A DNA stretch of 64,000 bases from Halobacterium sp. R2-5 (GCF_011734195.1 NZ_JAANTH010000003.1:124001-188000), one strand, 5' to 3'. Positions 1 through 8,253 are shown, counted from the first letter of the stretch. Translations and numbers: made by a program. The notes: generated from the letters alone by a model not told the origin.

Positions 1-676
1 TGGTATCCCCGAGAATCCGGAGCTTCTCGCCGTCCTCGCGCGGACACTCGAGGCCGCGGATATAGGATCCCTCCTCAATTTCGTAGTCTCGGGTGCCGAC
101 CCGGGTCGGTGTGTCGGAGTCCCAGATACCGATGGTGATGCGGTCCTCGGGGTCCCGATAACGGTTGATCTGGTCGAGGTACGAGATGAACCGATTGAGC
201 TGGTCGACGCCGAGCGTCTTCATTGGATAGACGACCAGGGACTTCAAACCCGGCTCATCTGTAGAGAGGCAATGCTCGAGGACCGGGAGGAAGAACGCTT
301 CCGTCTTCCCGGTCGCCGTGGGAACTGCGAGGATATTGTCGTTCGTATCGCCCTCGATGGCGTCGATCGTCTCTGCCTGGTGTTCGTACAGCGACCCGTT
401 AGGGTCGCCGTCGAATAGCTCAGCGGTGACGGCGTCGATGAGTTCGTCACTGTAGCCCAGCGAGCCGAGGAACTCCGCTGCCGGCTGGTGGTGGAACTGC
501 GGCGCATCGACAAACTCCACGTAGGGTCCTTTCTGCTCGACAACCTCGTTCTGGACGAACGAGGTCGCTTCCTCGTCGCTGACCACCTCGTTGAGGCGGG
601 TCATCTGGCGGTTCCACCAGGTAATCTCTGCTGCGCGGTCTATGGCTTCGTCGAGCGTCTGTTGAGGCGAGTGCAT
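1..676 (-). CDS. DEAD/DEAH-box helicase, N-terminal part (runs off left edge)
   Basis: About 225 residues are visible on the minus strand, starting with ATG at 676. A Q-like element (YEHQ) near residue 98 is followed by a Walker A motif (PTATGKTEAFF) at about 119-129 and motif Ia (VVYPMKTLGVDQL) near 148-160. The spacing and the EAFFLPVL sequence fit large superfamily 2 helicases of the COG1205/DUF1998 type, which unwind or translocate on nucleic acid and occur in several defence islands. The gene lies 64 bases downstream of the 914-residue gene on the same strand, so the two are probably co-transcribed. The 3' part, including the DEAH box and helicase C domain, is outside the window, so the subfamily cannot be settled here. 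Confidence 0.8.
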   Translation of the reverse strand, partial: MHSPQQTLDEAIDRAAEITWWNRQMTRLNEVVSDEEATSFVQNEVVEQKGPYVEFVDAPQFHHQPAAEFLGSLGYSDELIDAVTAELFDGDPNGSLYEHQAETIDAIEGDTNDNILAVPTATGKTEAFFLPVLEHCLSTDEPGLKSLVVYPMKTLGVDQLNRFISYLDQINRYRDPEDRITIGIWDSDTPTRVGTRDYEIEEGSYIRGLECPREDGEKLRILGDT

Positions 677-740
677 TTTCGTTGGCGTCCGTATGCGTGC
701 TTGATCTGTCTTTTTGCTTTATCTCGGTGCCGTCGGCCGG

Positions 741-3485
741 TTAGTCGCTCACATTCAACTTGATTCGCAACGCGATCTGGCGCCCAATCGAATCAACTGC
801 GGCCAGCTCGTCGATGGACGCGTCTTTGAGATCGTCGGGGCTCTTGTGACCCTCGGCGATGAGCGCCTCAGCAATTTCCTCGGTCACGCCGTTAACCTCG
901 GTGAGGGAGTCTACGGCTGTGGTGGTATGTGAGGACGAACGACTCGTCGTCGAGACCGAAGTCTCTGTTCCATCTTCCGCCCCGGGCTCCGGATCAGTGT
1001 TCGCGCTGGCCGAGGCGGGGCGTTCCGGGAGACGTTCGAGCATCTGGACGGCACGGTCGAGCTCCGACTGCGACTCTACGACCACCGGGAGCCGGGCGCC
1101 GTTTTGTGAGTCGACCGGCAGGTAGAACTTGTCCGGGTCGCCGTCGATTATGTCCCCCAACAGTGACCGCACGGCCGCTGGCGGCCGCCTAGCTTCAGTC
1201 TCAGCGAACTCTGTGACACGGCCGTCTGTCCCGAACTTCTCCCGGTACTCCGCCATCGAAAACGGGTTCCGGTCCCGCTGCTGTACGCTGTACGCTGCTG
1301 CATCGCTAGATGTGTCCGCAGGGTACTTCCTGAGGCGCTTTACCCACATGTCTATCGGCCCGATCTTATTATCGTCATCAAGAACATCCCACCTAGCGTC
1401 CACGATAGCATCGCAAAGCACCCGTAGATTCCGGACCTGCTCGTACAGCTCGCTCAACTCATTTTGGATGACCTCGGACTCTGCGTCCGAGTTATCCTCC
1501 GAGTTCACCGACCGAATGTCGTCCAGAGCGTCGCCCCAGCTGTCCCAGTACTTGTAGACAACGTTGGCCGAGTACGGCGAATCCTCAGCAAAGTCGCTCA
1601 TCGTGGGTCGTCCGGCCGTGCTGGCGACGACGTCCGCGAGACACTCCCGGACGTGCGACTCTACGTCGAGACCCGCTTCCTCGAGAGCAGCGTTCACGCT
1701 ACCGAACTTGAGCTGGTAGGGGTACGAAGCATACTTGCCGTGTTCGTCAATGTGGGATTCGCGTGGTGGGAACCCCAGCTCGGACGCTAACCGGTCTAGT
1801 TCGGCGAGTAACTCCTTCCGGGACGGGATTCCTGCTTCCGACGCATCGAGCGCATCCTCCCACGAATCAAAGTGTGCGTACACCTCTCCCTTCGTGTAAA
1901 GTCCGTGTGACGCGTACTCCGCGAGCTTTGGAGAGTTTCCGAGTCTGTCGGCGACCCGTTCGATGTCCTCAAGGACGGCCTTGCGGCTCGGTTCGCTGCT
2001 CGCACCGGACGAACTGCTGGCGTCCGCCGTCGTGATTCCCGAACTCGAAGCGGTCGACCGTGTCGCCTCGCTAGCGGCCGGCTCGCTGGACGCTGACTCA
2101 TCTGGGGCGTCGTTGGAGACGACATTGGAGATGCGGTTCCAGCTCTTGAACTCCTCCAGAAACGCCTGCTTGTCGTATCGTGCGTACTTCTTGACGAAGA
2201 ATGGTGTGGGCTTCTTTCCTGTTTCCGATTCGATGCGGTGCAGCTCTTCGATTAGATCTTCTCTGGCAGGGTCGTTCGGCAAGTCGTCCGACGCTCCCGT
2301 CCCCTCACTGGTTCTACTGGATGCTGGCCGACTGTCGTTGGGAGACTGGTCTGACTCGTCTTCGTCTTCGCCTGCCCACTCCCATTCCCTTGAGTCCGCA
2401 ACTCCAGATGCTTGTACCGGGTCGTTCGCCCCGTTTTTGGATTCAACCGAACCATCATCGTCAAGCTGTTCGGCCAAGCTTGTCTGGCGCTCGTCGAGAC
2501 TCTCGGTTCCGAGACCGAGGTCATCCGCGACACCTTTCGCGTCTTCGATCGAGTCAAGGAGGTCAGTGAGGGTCGAGTTGGAGACTTCGTTACCGTTATC
2601 GATCAGCACGAGCTTCCGGTCAGCTTGCGCCTTCACGGTGCGAATCTCCTGGAGTGACTCCAGTGTCGATTCGACGTACTCGATCGCTCTCCTGATTGAC
2701 TCCGTAGACAACCCTTGCTCGTCGGCGATCGATGAGAGCTGGTCACGAGCAGTCTCGAGTGCTGAAATCGCCTCGTTCAGTTCTGCTTCCTCAAAGTCGA
2801 GGTGGCGGACTGTTCCGACTGCCTCGGCCAGCTGTTGGAGAGCCTTTTCTGAAACAGCGGTGGCGTCTTCGACGAAGTCAGTGTCAATAACGTCGACGGC
2901 CTTGGCACTAGTCGAGACTCCGCCGTTCGCTCGTAGTTCAGCGCTTCTTGTTCCGTCTTCGGGCCCGTTAGTTGTGACGGGAACGAATTGCTTCCGAACG
3001 TACTCAACCGCGTCATCAGCGTCCGAGGACCTCATCTTCTTGACGCTCACTGAGTAGGTCTTCCTGGAGTCGGCACGAGCAGACTTCACCGACTCTGCCG
3101 TCGTCTCGAAGACGACCTTCGTCGACAACAGCCCCCCTTCTCGTTTAGCGGCCGTAACAGCGGGCGGTTCGAGTTCAATGACTCTATCGCCACCCCTACG
3201 CCCGATTGCGATCAGTATCCGCTGGTCAGTCACTGCCACTACCCCCTTGAGCCCCCTGTCCGGCGTAACGGTTTCCGGCTCCGGGGACGTGCCGGACTCG
3301 ATTTCGACACTGTTGGAGCCAGTGAATAAGAGATAGTGGATCTGTTCGTCTTCTTGTAGCAGGTCGTATGCGGACGTATCCGAGAGGTATTCGGATGAGA
3401 AAATCCCGGACTCGTCGTCGGTGAACACGCTGGACGCGATCGATCCCTCAGCCCGCGAAACAAGCGTGTTAGGATCTGGTTTCAT
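741..3485 (-). CDS. 914-residue protein: PH-like domain, coiled coil, homing-endonuclease-associated repeats, C-terminal HhH
   Basis: Large acidic protein, no recognised catalytic domain. Residues about 40-165 look like a bacterial PH-like/YokE-type domain (alternating strands with the VVAVTDQRILIAIGRR pattern). Residues 200-335 are helical and probably coiled-coil. Four copies of the short homing-endonuclease-associated repeat follow at about 405-455, 499-550, 553-606 and 610-656; each has a helix, a G-x-x-P turn and a FGSW/DSW-x-x-AL-type end. Such repeats are small helical DNA-binding modules. The last 50 residues form a helix-hairpin-helix pair (VNGVTEEIAEALI, VDSIGRQIALRI), a non-specific DNA-binding fold. 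It is immediately upstream of the helicase gene, so it may be the DNA-targeting partner of that helicase. The function is inference; the domain calls are by eye. Confidence 0.75.
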   Translation of the reverse strand: MKPDPNTLVSRAEGSIASSVFTDDESGIFSSEYLSDTSAYDLLQEDEQIHYLLFTGSNSVEIESGTSPEPETVTPDRGLKGVVAVTDQRILIAIGRRGGDRVIELEPPAVTAAKREGGLLSTKVVFETTAESVKSARADSRKTYSVSVKKMRSSDADDAVEYVRKQFVPVTTNGPEDGTRSAELRANGGVSTSAKAVDVIDTDFVEDATAVSEKALQQLAEAVGTVRHLDFEEAELNEAISALETARDQLSSIADEQGLSTESIRRAIEYVESTLESLQEIRTVKAQADRKLVLIDNGNEVSNSTLTDLLDSIEDAKGVADDLGLGTESLDERQTSLAEQLDDDGSVESKNGANDPVQASGVADSREWEWAGEDEDESDQSPNDSRPASSRTSEGTGASDDLPNDPAREDLIEELHRIESETGKKPTPFFVKKYARYDKQAFLEEFKSWNRISNVVSNDAPDESASSEPAASEATRSTASSSGITTADASSSSGASSEPSRKAVLEDIERVADRLGNSPKLAEYASHGLYTKGEVYAHFDSWEDALDASEAGIPSRKELLAELDRLASELGFPPRESHIDEHGKYASYPYQLKFGSVNAALEEAGLDVESHVRECLADVVASTAGRPTMSDFAEDSPYSANVVYKYWDSWGDALDDIRSVNSEDNSDAESEVIQNELSELYEQVRNLRVLCDAIVDARWDVLDDDNKIGPIDMWVKRLRKYPADTSSDAAAYSVQQRDRNPFSMAEYREKFGTDGRVTEFAETEARRPPAAVRSLLGDIIDGDPDKFYLPVDSQNGARLPVVVESQSELDRAVQMLERLPERPASASANTDPEPGAEDGTETSVSTTSRSSSHTTTAVDSLTEVNGVTEEIAEALIAEGHKSPDDLKDASIDELAAVDSIGRQIALRIKLNVSD

Positions 3486-3891
3486 AACGTAGTCGGTGAA
3501 TCGTATGTGGTAGAGTGTGACGCATACTGATGACCGTTATCATTTGTGTTGATTGGCTGGGATGTGTCCGCTCCCCTTCACCCAGTTGTGGCCAACCTTG
3601 ACATAAAAATAGTGAGGAAGACCACGTATTCACCTCGGAGTTGCCGACTATCACACAGCCATCACCAGTCTGTCTGATCCCCGTGCGTACGAAGCGACAG
3701 CAGTTCCAGATAGGGCCGCACGACGTCGTCAAGTATCCGGAGGTAATTACCAGATTGAACAACCACACCGGGCCGATTGGTGAACAATTCAGGACACTGA
3801 TTAGCGGAGTTCACGGAATGCCGGCTGGAAATCAGTCGCGGCACTCAGCTGTTCGTCAGTTTATGTGTAATCGTGGACCTCGGTCGAATGC
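3486..3891. other. Intergenic region, divergent promoters
   Basis: About 400 bases lie between the start of the 914-residue gene (minus) and the vWA gene (plus). I see no convincing gene; a 60-codon minus-strand frame at 3662-3844 has no recognisable similarity or codon bias. The stretch is more AT-rich than its surroundings near 3600 (acataaaaatagtgagg) and must hold the promoters of both flanking genes. Confidence 0.5.
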
Positions 3892-4518
3892 ATGAACACC
3901 CACGTCACGTTCGTTCTCGACTCTTCGGGGTCAATGGCGAAGATCGCGGGCGATACAGTCGGCGGGTTCAACTCGTTCCTAGACGACCAGCGATCGGAAC
4001 CGGGAACGGCGACCGTATCGTTATACGACTTCGACACCGGCGTGGAACGTGTCTACCACGGGTACCCGATTGAGGACGCACCAGAGCTGGACACGGAAAC
4101 GTACAGTCCTAGCGGTCAGACGGCACTCTACGACGCGATTTCGATGGCGATTGCGGGGGCGGAGGACTACCTGTCGAAGCTGGACGCGGACGCGTCCCCG
4201 GAGAATGTCATTGTCGTCGTCTTGACTGACGGCAAGGAGAACGCCTCGGAGACGCCACAGCGCCGCGTCCGCGAGCAAGTCACCGAGCGGCGCGAAGAGT
4301 ACGGTTGGGAATTCCTGTTCATCGGCGCGAACCAGGACGCCGCCCTCACTGCCACCAGCATGGGTATGGACGCCGATAACTCTCTGGACATGGCGCACAG
4401 CAGCAAGGGCACGCAGGCCGCCTACGAGTCCACGTCCGAGCGAATCAGCGAGGCGCGGCGAGAGGGATCGACCGGCGGGTTCGACGACGATAACCGCGAG
4501 CGCCAGGATCAGGCCTGA
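3892..4518 (+). CDS. vWA-domain protein
   Basis: 208 residues, almost entirely one von Willebrand factor A domain. The MIDAS metal site is complete: D-x-S-x-S at residues 10-14 (DSSGSM), a Thr in PSGQTALYD near residue 75, and an Asp in VVLTDGKEN near residue 111. vWA domains bind a divalent cation and mediate protein-protein contact; stand-alone cytosolic vWA proteins frequently work with AAA+ ATPases or in defence and tellurite-type gene clusters. No signal peptide or membrane segment is present, so it is intracellular. The C-terminal 30 residues are polar and probably disordered. It lies between the helicase pair and the preQ0 operon and is transcribed away from the former, towards the latter. 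The role in this island is unknown. Confidence 0.85.
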   Translation: MNTHVTFVLDSSGSMAKIAGDTVGGFNSFLDDQRSEPGTATVSLYDFDTGVERVYHGYPIEDAPELDTETYSPSGQTALYDAISMAIAGAEDYLSKLDADASPENVIVVVLTDGKENASETPQRRVREQVTERREEYGWEFLFIGANQDAALTATSMGMDADNSLDMAHSSKGTQAAYESTSERISEARREGSTGGFDDDNRERQDQA

Positions 4519-4566
4519 GCATTGGACCGCCCGTACTGAACAACCGTAACAGCGTGACCTGAATCG

Positions 4567-5259
4567 CTACGCGGTGTACTCCGGCCGTTCGGCGTATTCG
4601 ATCGGGTCTCGCTCGCCGAGATTCTGAAACGCTTGCAGTCGGAACGCGCACGCGTCACACGTGCCACACGCTGGTGCCTCGTCCCGGTAGCAGCTCCAGG
4701 TGTGCTCGTATGGGACCTCGAGTTCGAGGCCGCGCTCGGCGATGTCCGTCTTCGACGACTCGACGAATGGCGCTTCGACGCTGATCTCCGTCTCCGGTTT
4801 CGTGCCGACGTCGACGACCTGCTGAAATACCTCGAAAAATTCCGGCCGGCAGTCCGGATACCCCGAGAAGTCTTCACTGTGTGCGCCGATGAATACCGCC
4901 CCACAGTCATTTGCTTCCGCGTACGACGTCGCCATCGACAGCAGGTTCGCATTCCGGAACGGCACGTACGAGCTCGGAATCTCGTCACTCTCCAAGTCAG
5001 CCTCCTCGACGTCCATATCTTCGTCAGTGAGACTCGACGCACCGATCTTCGAGAGGTGATCCGTCGTCAGGTGCAGAAAGTCAGCGGCGTCGAAGGCTTC
5101 AGCCTGGGCCTTCGCACACTCGTACTCCTTGCTCTCAGTCTGCTGGCCGTAGGACGTGTGCAGCATGTACAACTCATAGCCAGCATCTTGCGCGACAGCT
5201 GCGGCCGTTGCACTATCCATTCCCCCGGACGCCAGGATGACCGCCCGCTTTTCACTCAT
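4567..5259 (-). CDS. queC: 7-cyano-7-deazaguanine synthase
   Basis: QueC converts 7-carboxy-7-deazaguanine and ammonia, with ATP, into preQ0. The 230-residue protein has the PP-loop ATP-pyrophosphatase signature SGGMDS at about residues 11-16, the YGQQ-x3-E pattern near 38-45, and the C-terminal zinc-binding cysteines (CYRDEAPACGTCDAC, about 190-204). The length is normal for the family. It is the last gene of a four-gene minus-strand operon; its ATG overlaps the 3' end of the folE gene by four bases. PreQ0 is the precursor of archaeosine in archaeal tRNA and of 7-deazaguanine bases in modified DNA, so the product alone does not say which pathway is served. Confidence 0.95.
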   Translation of the reverse strand: MSEKRAVILASGGMDSATAAAVAQDAGYELYMLHTSYGQQTESKEYECAKAQAEAFDAADFLHLTTDHLSKIGASSLTDEDMDVEEADLESDEIPSSYVPFRNANLLSMATSYAEANDCGAVFIGAHSEDFSGYPDCRPEFFEVFQQVVDVGTKPETEISVEAPFVESSKTDIAERGLELEVPYEHTWSCYRDEAPACGTCDACAFRLQAFQNLGERDPIEYAERPEYTA

Positions 5260-5864
5260 TGCTTCCCCTCCGTGTGGTTGATTGCGGCCTGAAACCGCTC
5301 ACGCTCGGCCTCAGTCGGCTCGCCGACCGTCGCTCTGGTGGTAGTCGTACTCTCCGTTTCGACGCCGCGCATCGCTTCACAGAGATGTGTTGCATTCATT
5401 TCGACGAGGACCGTAGCTGCGTCAAGCTCCTCTGCAAGTCCCGACGCGATATCGTTCGTCAGCCGCTCCTGCATCGTGAGCTGCCGTGACTGCCAGCGGA
5501 CGTACCGCGTTAGCTTCGAGAGCCCCACAACCTCGTCTGTCGGCCTGTACGCGAGATTGATCGTTCCAAAGAACGGAAGCAAGTGGTGCTCACACAGCGA
5601 GTACACGGGAATACCGGTTTTCACGACGAGGTTATTTGTCTCGGCGTCGAACGTCCGCATGGTCGGTTTTGCGTTCTCGCGTTGGCATTCTGTAAGTGTC
5701 GCGAACGCGTCGGGAACACGACGCTGCCAGGTCTCAGCCAGCGCGTCACTATCCGGATCTTCGCCGACGGCCTCTAGCAGGAGGCGGACGCCGCGCTGTG
5801 CCTTCTCGTAGTCGATGTCGGATTCGGCTTCGTCAGTCGCGATCTGTGAGTGCGTGCTCGTCAT
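5256..5864 (-). CDS. folE: GTP cyclohydrolase I (FolE type)
   Basis: 202 residues. This type I enzyme opens the GTP ring and yields dihydroneopterin triphosphate, the first intermediate of preQ0 synthesis. The zinc site is visible: Cys91 and the following HH in the SLCEHHLLPF motif, and Cys162 in THLCEAMRGV. The substrate-binding VVGLSKLTRYV segment is at about 112-122. Many archaea use the unrelated MptA (FolE2-type) enzyme, so a type I FolE embedded in a preQ0 operon suggests a self-contained biosynthetic cassette. The gene starts one base after the queE stop and overlaps the queC start, so translation is probably coupled. Confidence 0.95.
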   Translation of the reverse strand: MTSTHSQIATDEAESDIDYEKAQRGVRLLLEAVGEDPDSDALAETWQRRVPDAFATLTECQRENAKPTMRTFDAETNNLVVKTGIPVYSLCEHHLLPFFGTINLAYRPTDEVVGLSKLTRYVRWQSRQLTMQERLTNDIASGLAEELDAATVLVEMNATHLCEAMRGVETESTTTTRATVGEPTEAERERFQAAINHTEGKQ

Positions 5865-5865
5865 G

Positions 5866-6639
5866 TTACGTTTCGGGGGCGTCGTTCCAGAGGTCGACGT
5901 GCAAGCGGGGCGTGTACCGGTAGCCGTACTCCATCGCGAGGTCGGCGACCGCGTTCCGGCGGGCGTCGAGTTCGTCCCGGGTCGTCCCTTCGGGCATCAG
6001 CAGCACGTCGGAGTCCAGGATTTGGCTAGCGGTCACCTCGCGGACGTCGGCGAGGAGTGATTCGATTTCGGGCAGGTCGTCGGGGCCAGTGACGACGAAC
6101 TTGAGTTGCGCGTCGTAGTCGTCGACGAGCGCGCCCAGCGCGTTGAGGTCAATGCGGCGGTCCTCGTGGCGATCCGCCCACTCGCCGTCACCCTTCGGAT
6201 CTTTCTCGGGGGTGGGTGTGCTGGAGACGAGTTTCGGACTGATGCTCGCCAGATCGATGGGGGCGTCGCGGTGGATGGTGCCGTTGGTTTCGACGGTGTT
6301 GTGGTAGCCGAGGTTATCGAGGCGTTCGAGGAGGGTGACCGCTTCCTCGTGGACGAGCGGTTCACCACCAGTGAGGACGACGTGGTCGGCGTCGTCGTGT
6401 GACTGGACTTCCTCGACGATGTCGTCGACGCTCATGGTGGCGTGGGTCGGCTCCCAGGAGGTATGATAGGAGTCACAGAACCAACAGCGGAGGTTACAGC
6501 CGCTCGTGCGGACGAATACTGATGGCGTCCCGGTGAGCTTGCCCTCGCCTTGGAGCGAGTAGAAGAGCTCATTGATTGGCAGCGTCGCACCATTGACATC
6601 GTCTGCTTGCTTCTCGTCGGCGGTAGAGCTGACCGGCAT
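5866..6639 (-). CDS. queE: 7-carboxy-7-deazaguanine synthase (radical SAM)
   Basis: 257 residues. QueE uses S-adenosylmethionine and a 4Fe-4S cluster to contract the ring of 6-carboxytetrahydropterin to 7-carboxy-7-deazaguanine. The cluster cysteines are in a CX3CX2C arrangement at residues 48, 52 and 55 (SGCNLRCWFCDS). The upstream INELFYSLQGEGKLTG segment is the usual QueE substrate-entry sequence, and HVVLTGGEPLVHEE is the SAM-binding GGE motif. It follows queD with overlapping stop and start codons at 6639-6641 and precedes folE. Nothing is truncated. Confidence 0.95.
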   Translation of the reverse strand: MPVSSTADEKQADDVNGATLPINELFYSLQGEGKLTGTPSVFVRTSGCNLRCWFCDSYHTSWEPTHATMSVDDIVEEVQSHDDADHVVLTGGEPLVHEEAVTLLERLDNLGYHNTVETNGTIHRDAPIDLASISPKLVSSTPTPEKDPKGDGEWADRHEDRRIDLNALGALVDDYDAQLKFVVTGPDDLPEIESLLADVREVTASQILDSDVLLMPEGTTRDELDARRNAVADLAMEYGYRYTPRLHVDLWNDAPET

Positions 6640-7094
6640 TAGTGAGTTGCCCCCGCACAGAGTTCCGACGTCTCGCGAACGGTGACTGCGACCTCAGAGA
6701 CCGATTCAGGGAGTGTCTCGAGGAGTTTTCGTTCCAAAACGAGCCCCATCACTTCCGCAGTTGGCGGGTGTTCAAGAACGACGAGTGAATCACCGTCACC
6801 GCTCTGCTCGAAGGCTTCGATGAGAGGGTCGTCCTCTTCGAGGAGGAATCGGTGATCCCAGTCATCTATTACTGAGGTAATATCCCCTTTGTCTACGACC
6901 CAGCCATCTTGAGTGAGAGATCCGGTGACCTCAACCGAAATCTCGTAGTTGTGGCCGTGCGGACGACTGCACTTTCCATCGTGGTGGAGAAGCCGATGCC
7001 CGGTGCTAATTCGGATAGGGCGATCGCTCCCAACTTGGAGCGTTCGCTCGCCGGCATCAGCGAGCGATGATGAGGATTGTTGTTCTAAAGGCAC
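6639..7094 (-). CDS. queD: 6-carboxy-5,6,7,8-tetrahydropterin synthase
   Basis: 151 residues of the 6-pyruvoyl-tetrahydropterin synthase fold. QueD turns dihydroneopterin triphosphate into 6-carboxytetrahydropterin. The zinc-binding histidines are His33 (STGHRL) and His46/His48 (RPHGHNY), with the catalytic cysteine at residue 42 (GKCSR) and the WDHRFLLEEDD segment near 84-94 matching the family. It is the first gene of the minus-strand preQ0 operon, so the promoter should lie in the AT-rich gap at 7095-7284. All four enzymes from GTP to preQ0 are therefore in one transcript. Confidence 0.93.
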   Translation of the reverse strand: MPLEQQSSSSLADAGERTLQVGSDRPIRISTGHRLLHHDGKCSRPHGHNYEISVEVTGSLTQDGWVVDKGDITSVIDDWDHRFLLEEDDPLIEAFEQSGDGDSLVVLEHPPTAEVMGLVLERKLLETLPESVSEVAVTVRETSELCAGATH

Positions 7095-7284
7095 GGAAAC
7101 TCATTCTCCAGGTATGAACTAAATATTATCGGAAGAATATCGAAAGGCCGATGATAGTTTTCGAGAAAATAACAAGACAGTCAGGAATGGGGTACTCCAT
7201 GTGCTATCCCTGTATTGAGCAGGAGGAATGACTTCTAATTCAAAAATCAGACGAAGAGCTGTAATACGAAGAAGGCGACTGAAC

Positions 7285-7515
7285 TTACTCTACTAATTCC
7301 CACAGGAGGGCATTGCCCACTTTCCGGCTTGTTGCTTTACCCTCGTCTTCAAGTGATTGTAATTTGAGATACGCAGTTCGCCGATCGCAGCCGATATGGG
7401 TCGAAATTTCGGTTGTTCCAGCAGGACCAAGTTCCTCAAGGGCCCGGAGAAAATCTTCCCGTGGGTACTCCTCCACGAATTTCCCACTCTCCTTGTCCCG
7501 TTCCCGGTCACCCAT
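7285..7515 (-). CDS. Small winged-helix regulator, divergent to the RAMP operon
   Basis: 76 residues, acidic, with one winged-helix domain: YPREDFLRALEELGPAGTTEISTHIGCDRRTAYLKLQSLEDEG holds the first helices and the recognition helix, followed by a short wing (SRKVGNALLWELV). Proteins of this size and pattern are common haloarchaeal transcription factors. It faces away from the gene set that starts at 7702, with a 187-base gap between the two start codons that contains three copies of an ACTAATGG-type motif. The nearest copy (7539-7546) sits 24-31 bases upstream of this ATG, where a haloarchaeal TATA box would be, so negative autoregulation is likely. The DNA target is inferred, not shown. 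Confidence 0.75.
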   Translation of the reverse strand: MGDRERDKESGKFVEEYPREDFLRALEELGPAGTTEISTHIGCDRRTAYLKLQSLEDEGKATSRKVGNALLWELVE

Positions 7516-7538
7516 GCCACAGGCGTTGATGTGGTTTC

Positions 7539-7611
7539 ACTAATGGCTATTGGAGCAGTTTCCATTAGTCGAACAGCCAAAGGCTTATGCCATTGGACCC
7601 TTGACTAATGG
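7539..7611. promoter_or_regulatory. Three copies of ACTAATGG/CCATTAGT, candidate operators
   Basis: ACTAATGG at 7539-7546, CCATTAGTC at 7562-7570 and GACTAATGG at 7603-7611 form two overlapping inverted-repeat pairs in the gap between the winged-helix gene (minus) and the RAMP operon (plus). The last two copies bracket a candidate core promoter (CCAAAGGCTTATG near 7577-7590). The layout is that of operators for the divergently encoded regulator; binding is inferred. Confidence 0.6.
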
Positions 7612-7630
7612 TTGAGGCCCGGTACAACAC

Positions 7631-7707
7631 GGCGTTCATTCGAAGAACGCCCGGGTGTTAGGGCACCCGGACCAGGTTCTCATGCAACTGCCAAAGAACC
7701 CATGAGA
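7631..7707 (+). promoter_or_regulatory. Structured 5' leader of the RAMP operon with three hairpins
   Basis: Two perfect 7-bp stems stand back to back: GGCGTTC/GAACGCC (7631-7637 with 7645-7651) and CCGGGTG/CACCCGG (7651-7657 with 7664-7670). A third region can fold in two exclusive ways: GGTTCT/AGAACC (7675-7680 with 7695-7700) leaves the start codon free, while TCTCATG/CATGAGA (7678-7684 with 7701-7707) would bury the ATG at 7702. This could be a translational switch, or the processed end of a small RNA. Confidence 0.5.
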
Positions 7708-8253
7708 GAATCAGAGTCACAGGATGAAGAGAGTATCGCCCAAGGATTAATTGAAGATATAATCCAACTGAAACGGACTGCGCTCGGGGAAGGGGCGGGT
7801 TCGTGTCACGTGTGCGGTGAAGATGTCGTGGAAGGCATGGAGGTTGGTGTGGTTGTCTTCCGCGGGGCGGGGTCGCCCGCTTTTGAGGTGCAGTACGTGT
7901 TGTGTGATGATCATTTAGACGGGTACTCGACTGAGTTTACGTTGGGTGTGCGTGAGGTGGTGGTTCGTGGTCAGTTCGGCTGGTACTCGGTGGACGAGTC
8001 TAGGTTGTGTCCGGTTGTGGTGTCGCCAACGATTGTTGGCGTGAGTGAGGCGTCAACGACGTCAATCCGAGAAATCTCAGATCGTGAGGGTGTTAGTGTT
8101 GACTTCGGTGATCGACTGGTGTGCGAGCGTGAGAGTGGTGAAGGGCGGGTGGTGCCGCGGATGCGGGTGGTGATGGAGTTGCCGGTGGGGTGCCGGGTTG
8201 AACAACCAGCTGTTGCGGCTGATGATGAGGGGGTGAGTGGGGATGGCGAGTGA
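7702..8253 (+). CDS. Small Zn-finger protein, first gene of RAMP operon (candidate Csf1-like subunit)
   Basis: 183 residues. A zinc-finger-like set is visible: Cys35-x2-Cys38 (CHVC) and Cys68-x2-His71 (CDDH), followed by a beta-rich segment and an acidic tail. No other known domain is apparent. In type IV CRISPR-Cas loci the small large-subunit-like protein Csf1 carries a similar early zinc finger and stands next to the Cas7-like gene csf2, which is the arrangement seen here, so Csf1-like is a reasonable but unproven assignment. ATG 7702 is preferred over an in-frame TTG at 7612 because the latter would place the leader hairpins inside the coding region. The gene overlaps the next one by 11 bases. 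Codon use is unusual: many TTG and GTG codons. Confidence 0.6.
   Translation: MRESESQDEESIAQGLIEDIIQLKRTALGEGAGSCHVCGEDVVEGMEVGVVVFRGAGSPAFEVQYVLCDDHLDGYSTEFTLGVREVVVRGQFGWYSVDESRLCPVVVSPTIVGVSEASTTSIREISDREGVSVDFGDRLVCERESGEGRVVPRMRVVMELPVGCRVEQPAVAADDEGVSGDGE

Noticed and set aside
1963-3057. 364-codon plus-strand frame over the 914-residue gene
   Set aside because: Ser/Arg-rich low-quality sequence opposite a gene with recognisable domains.
4633-5292. 219-codon plus frame over queC
   Set aside because: queC is certain from its PP-loop and zinc cysteines.
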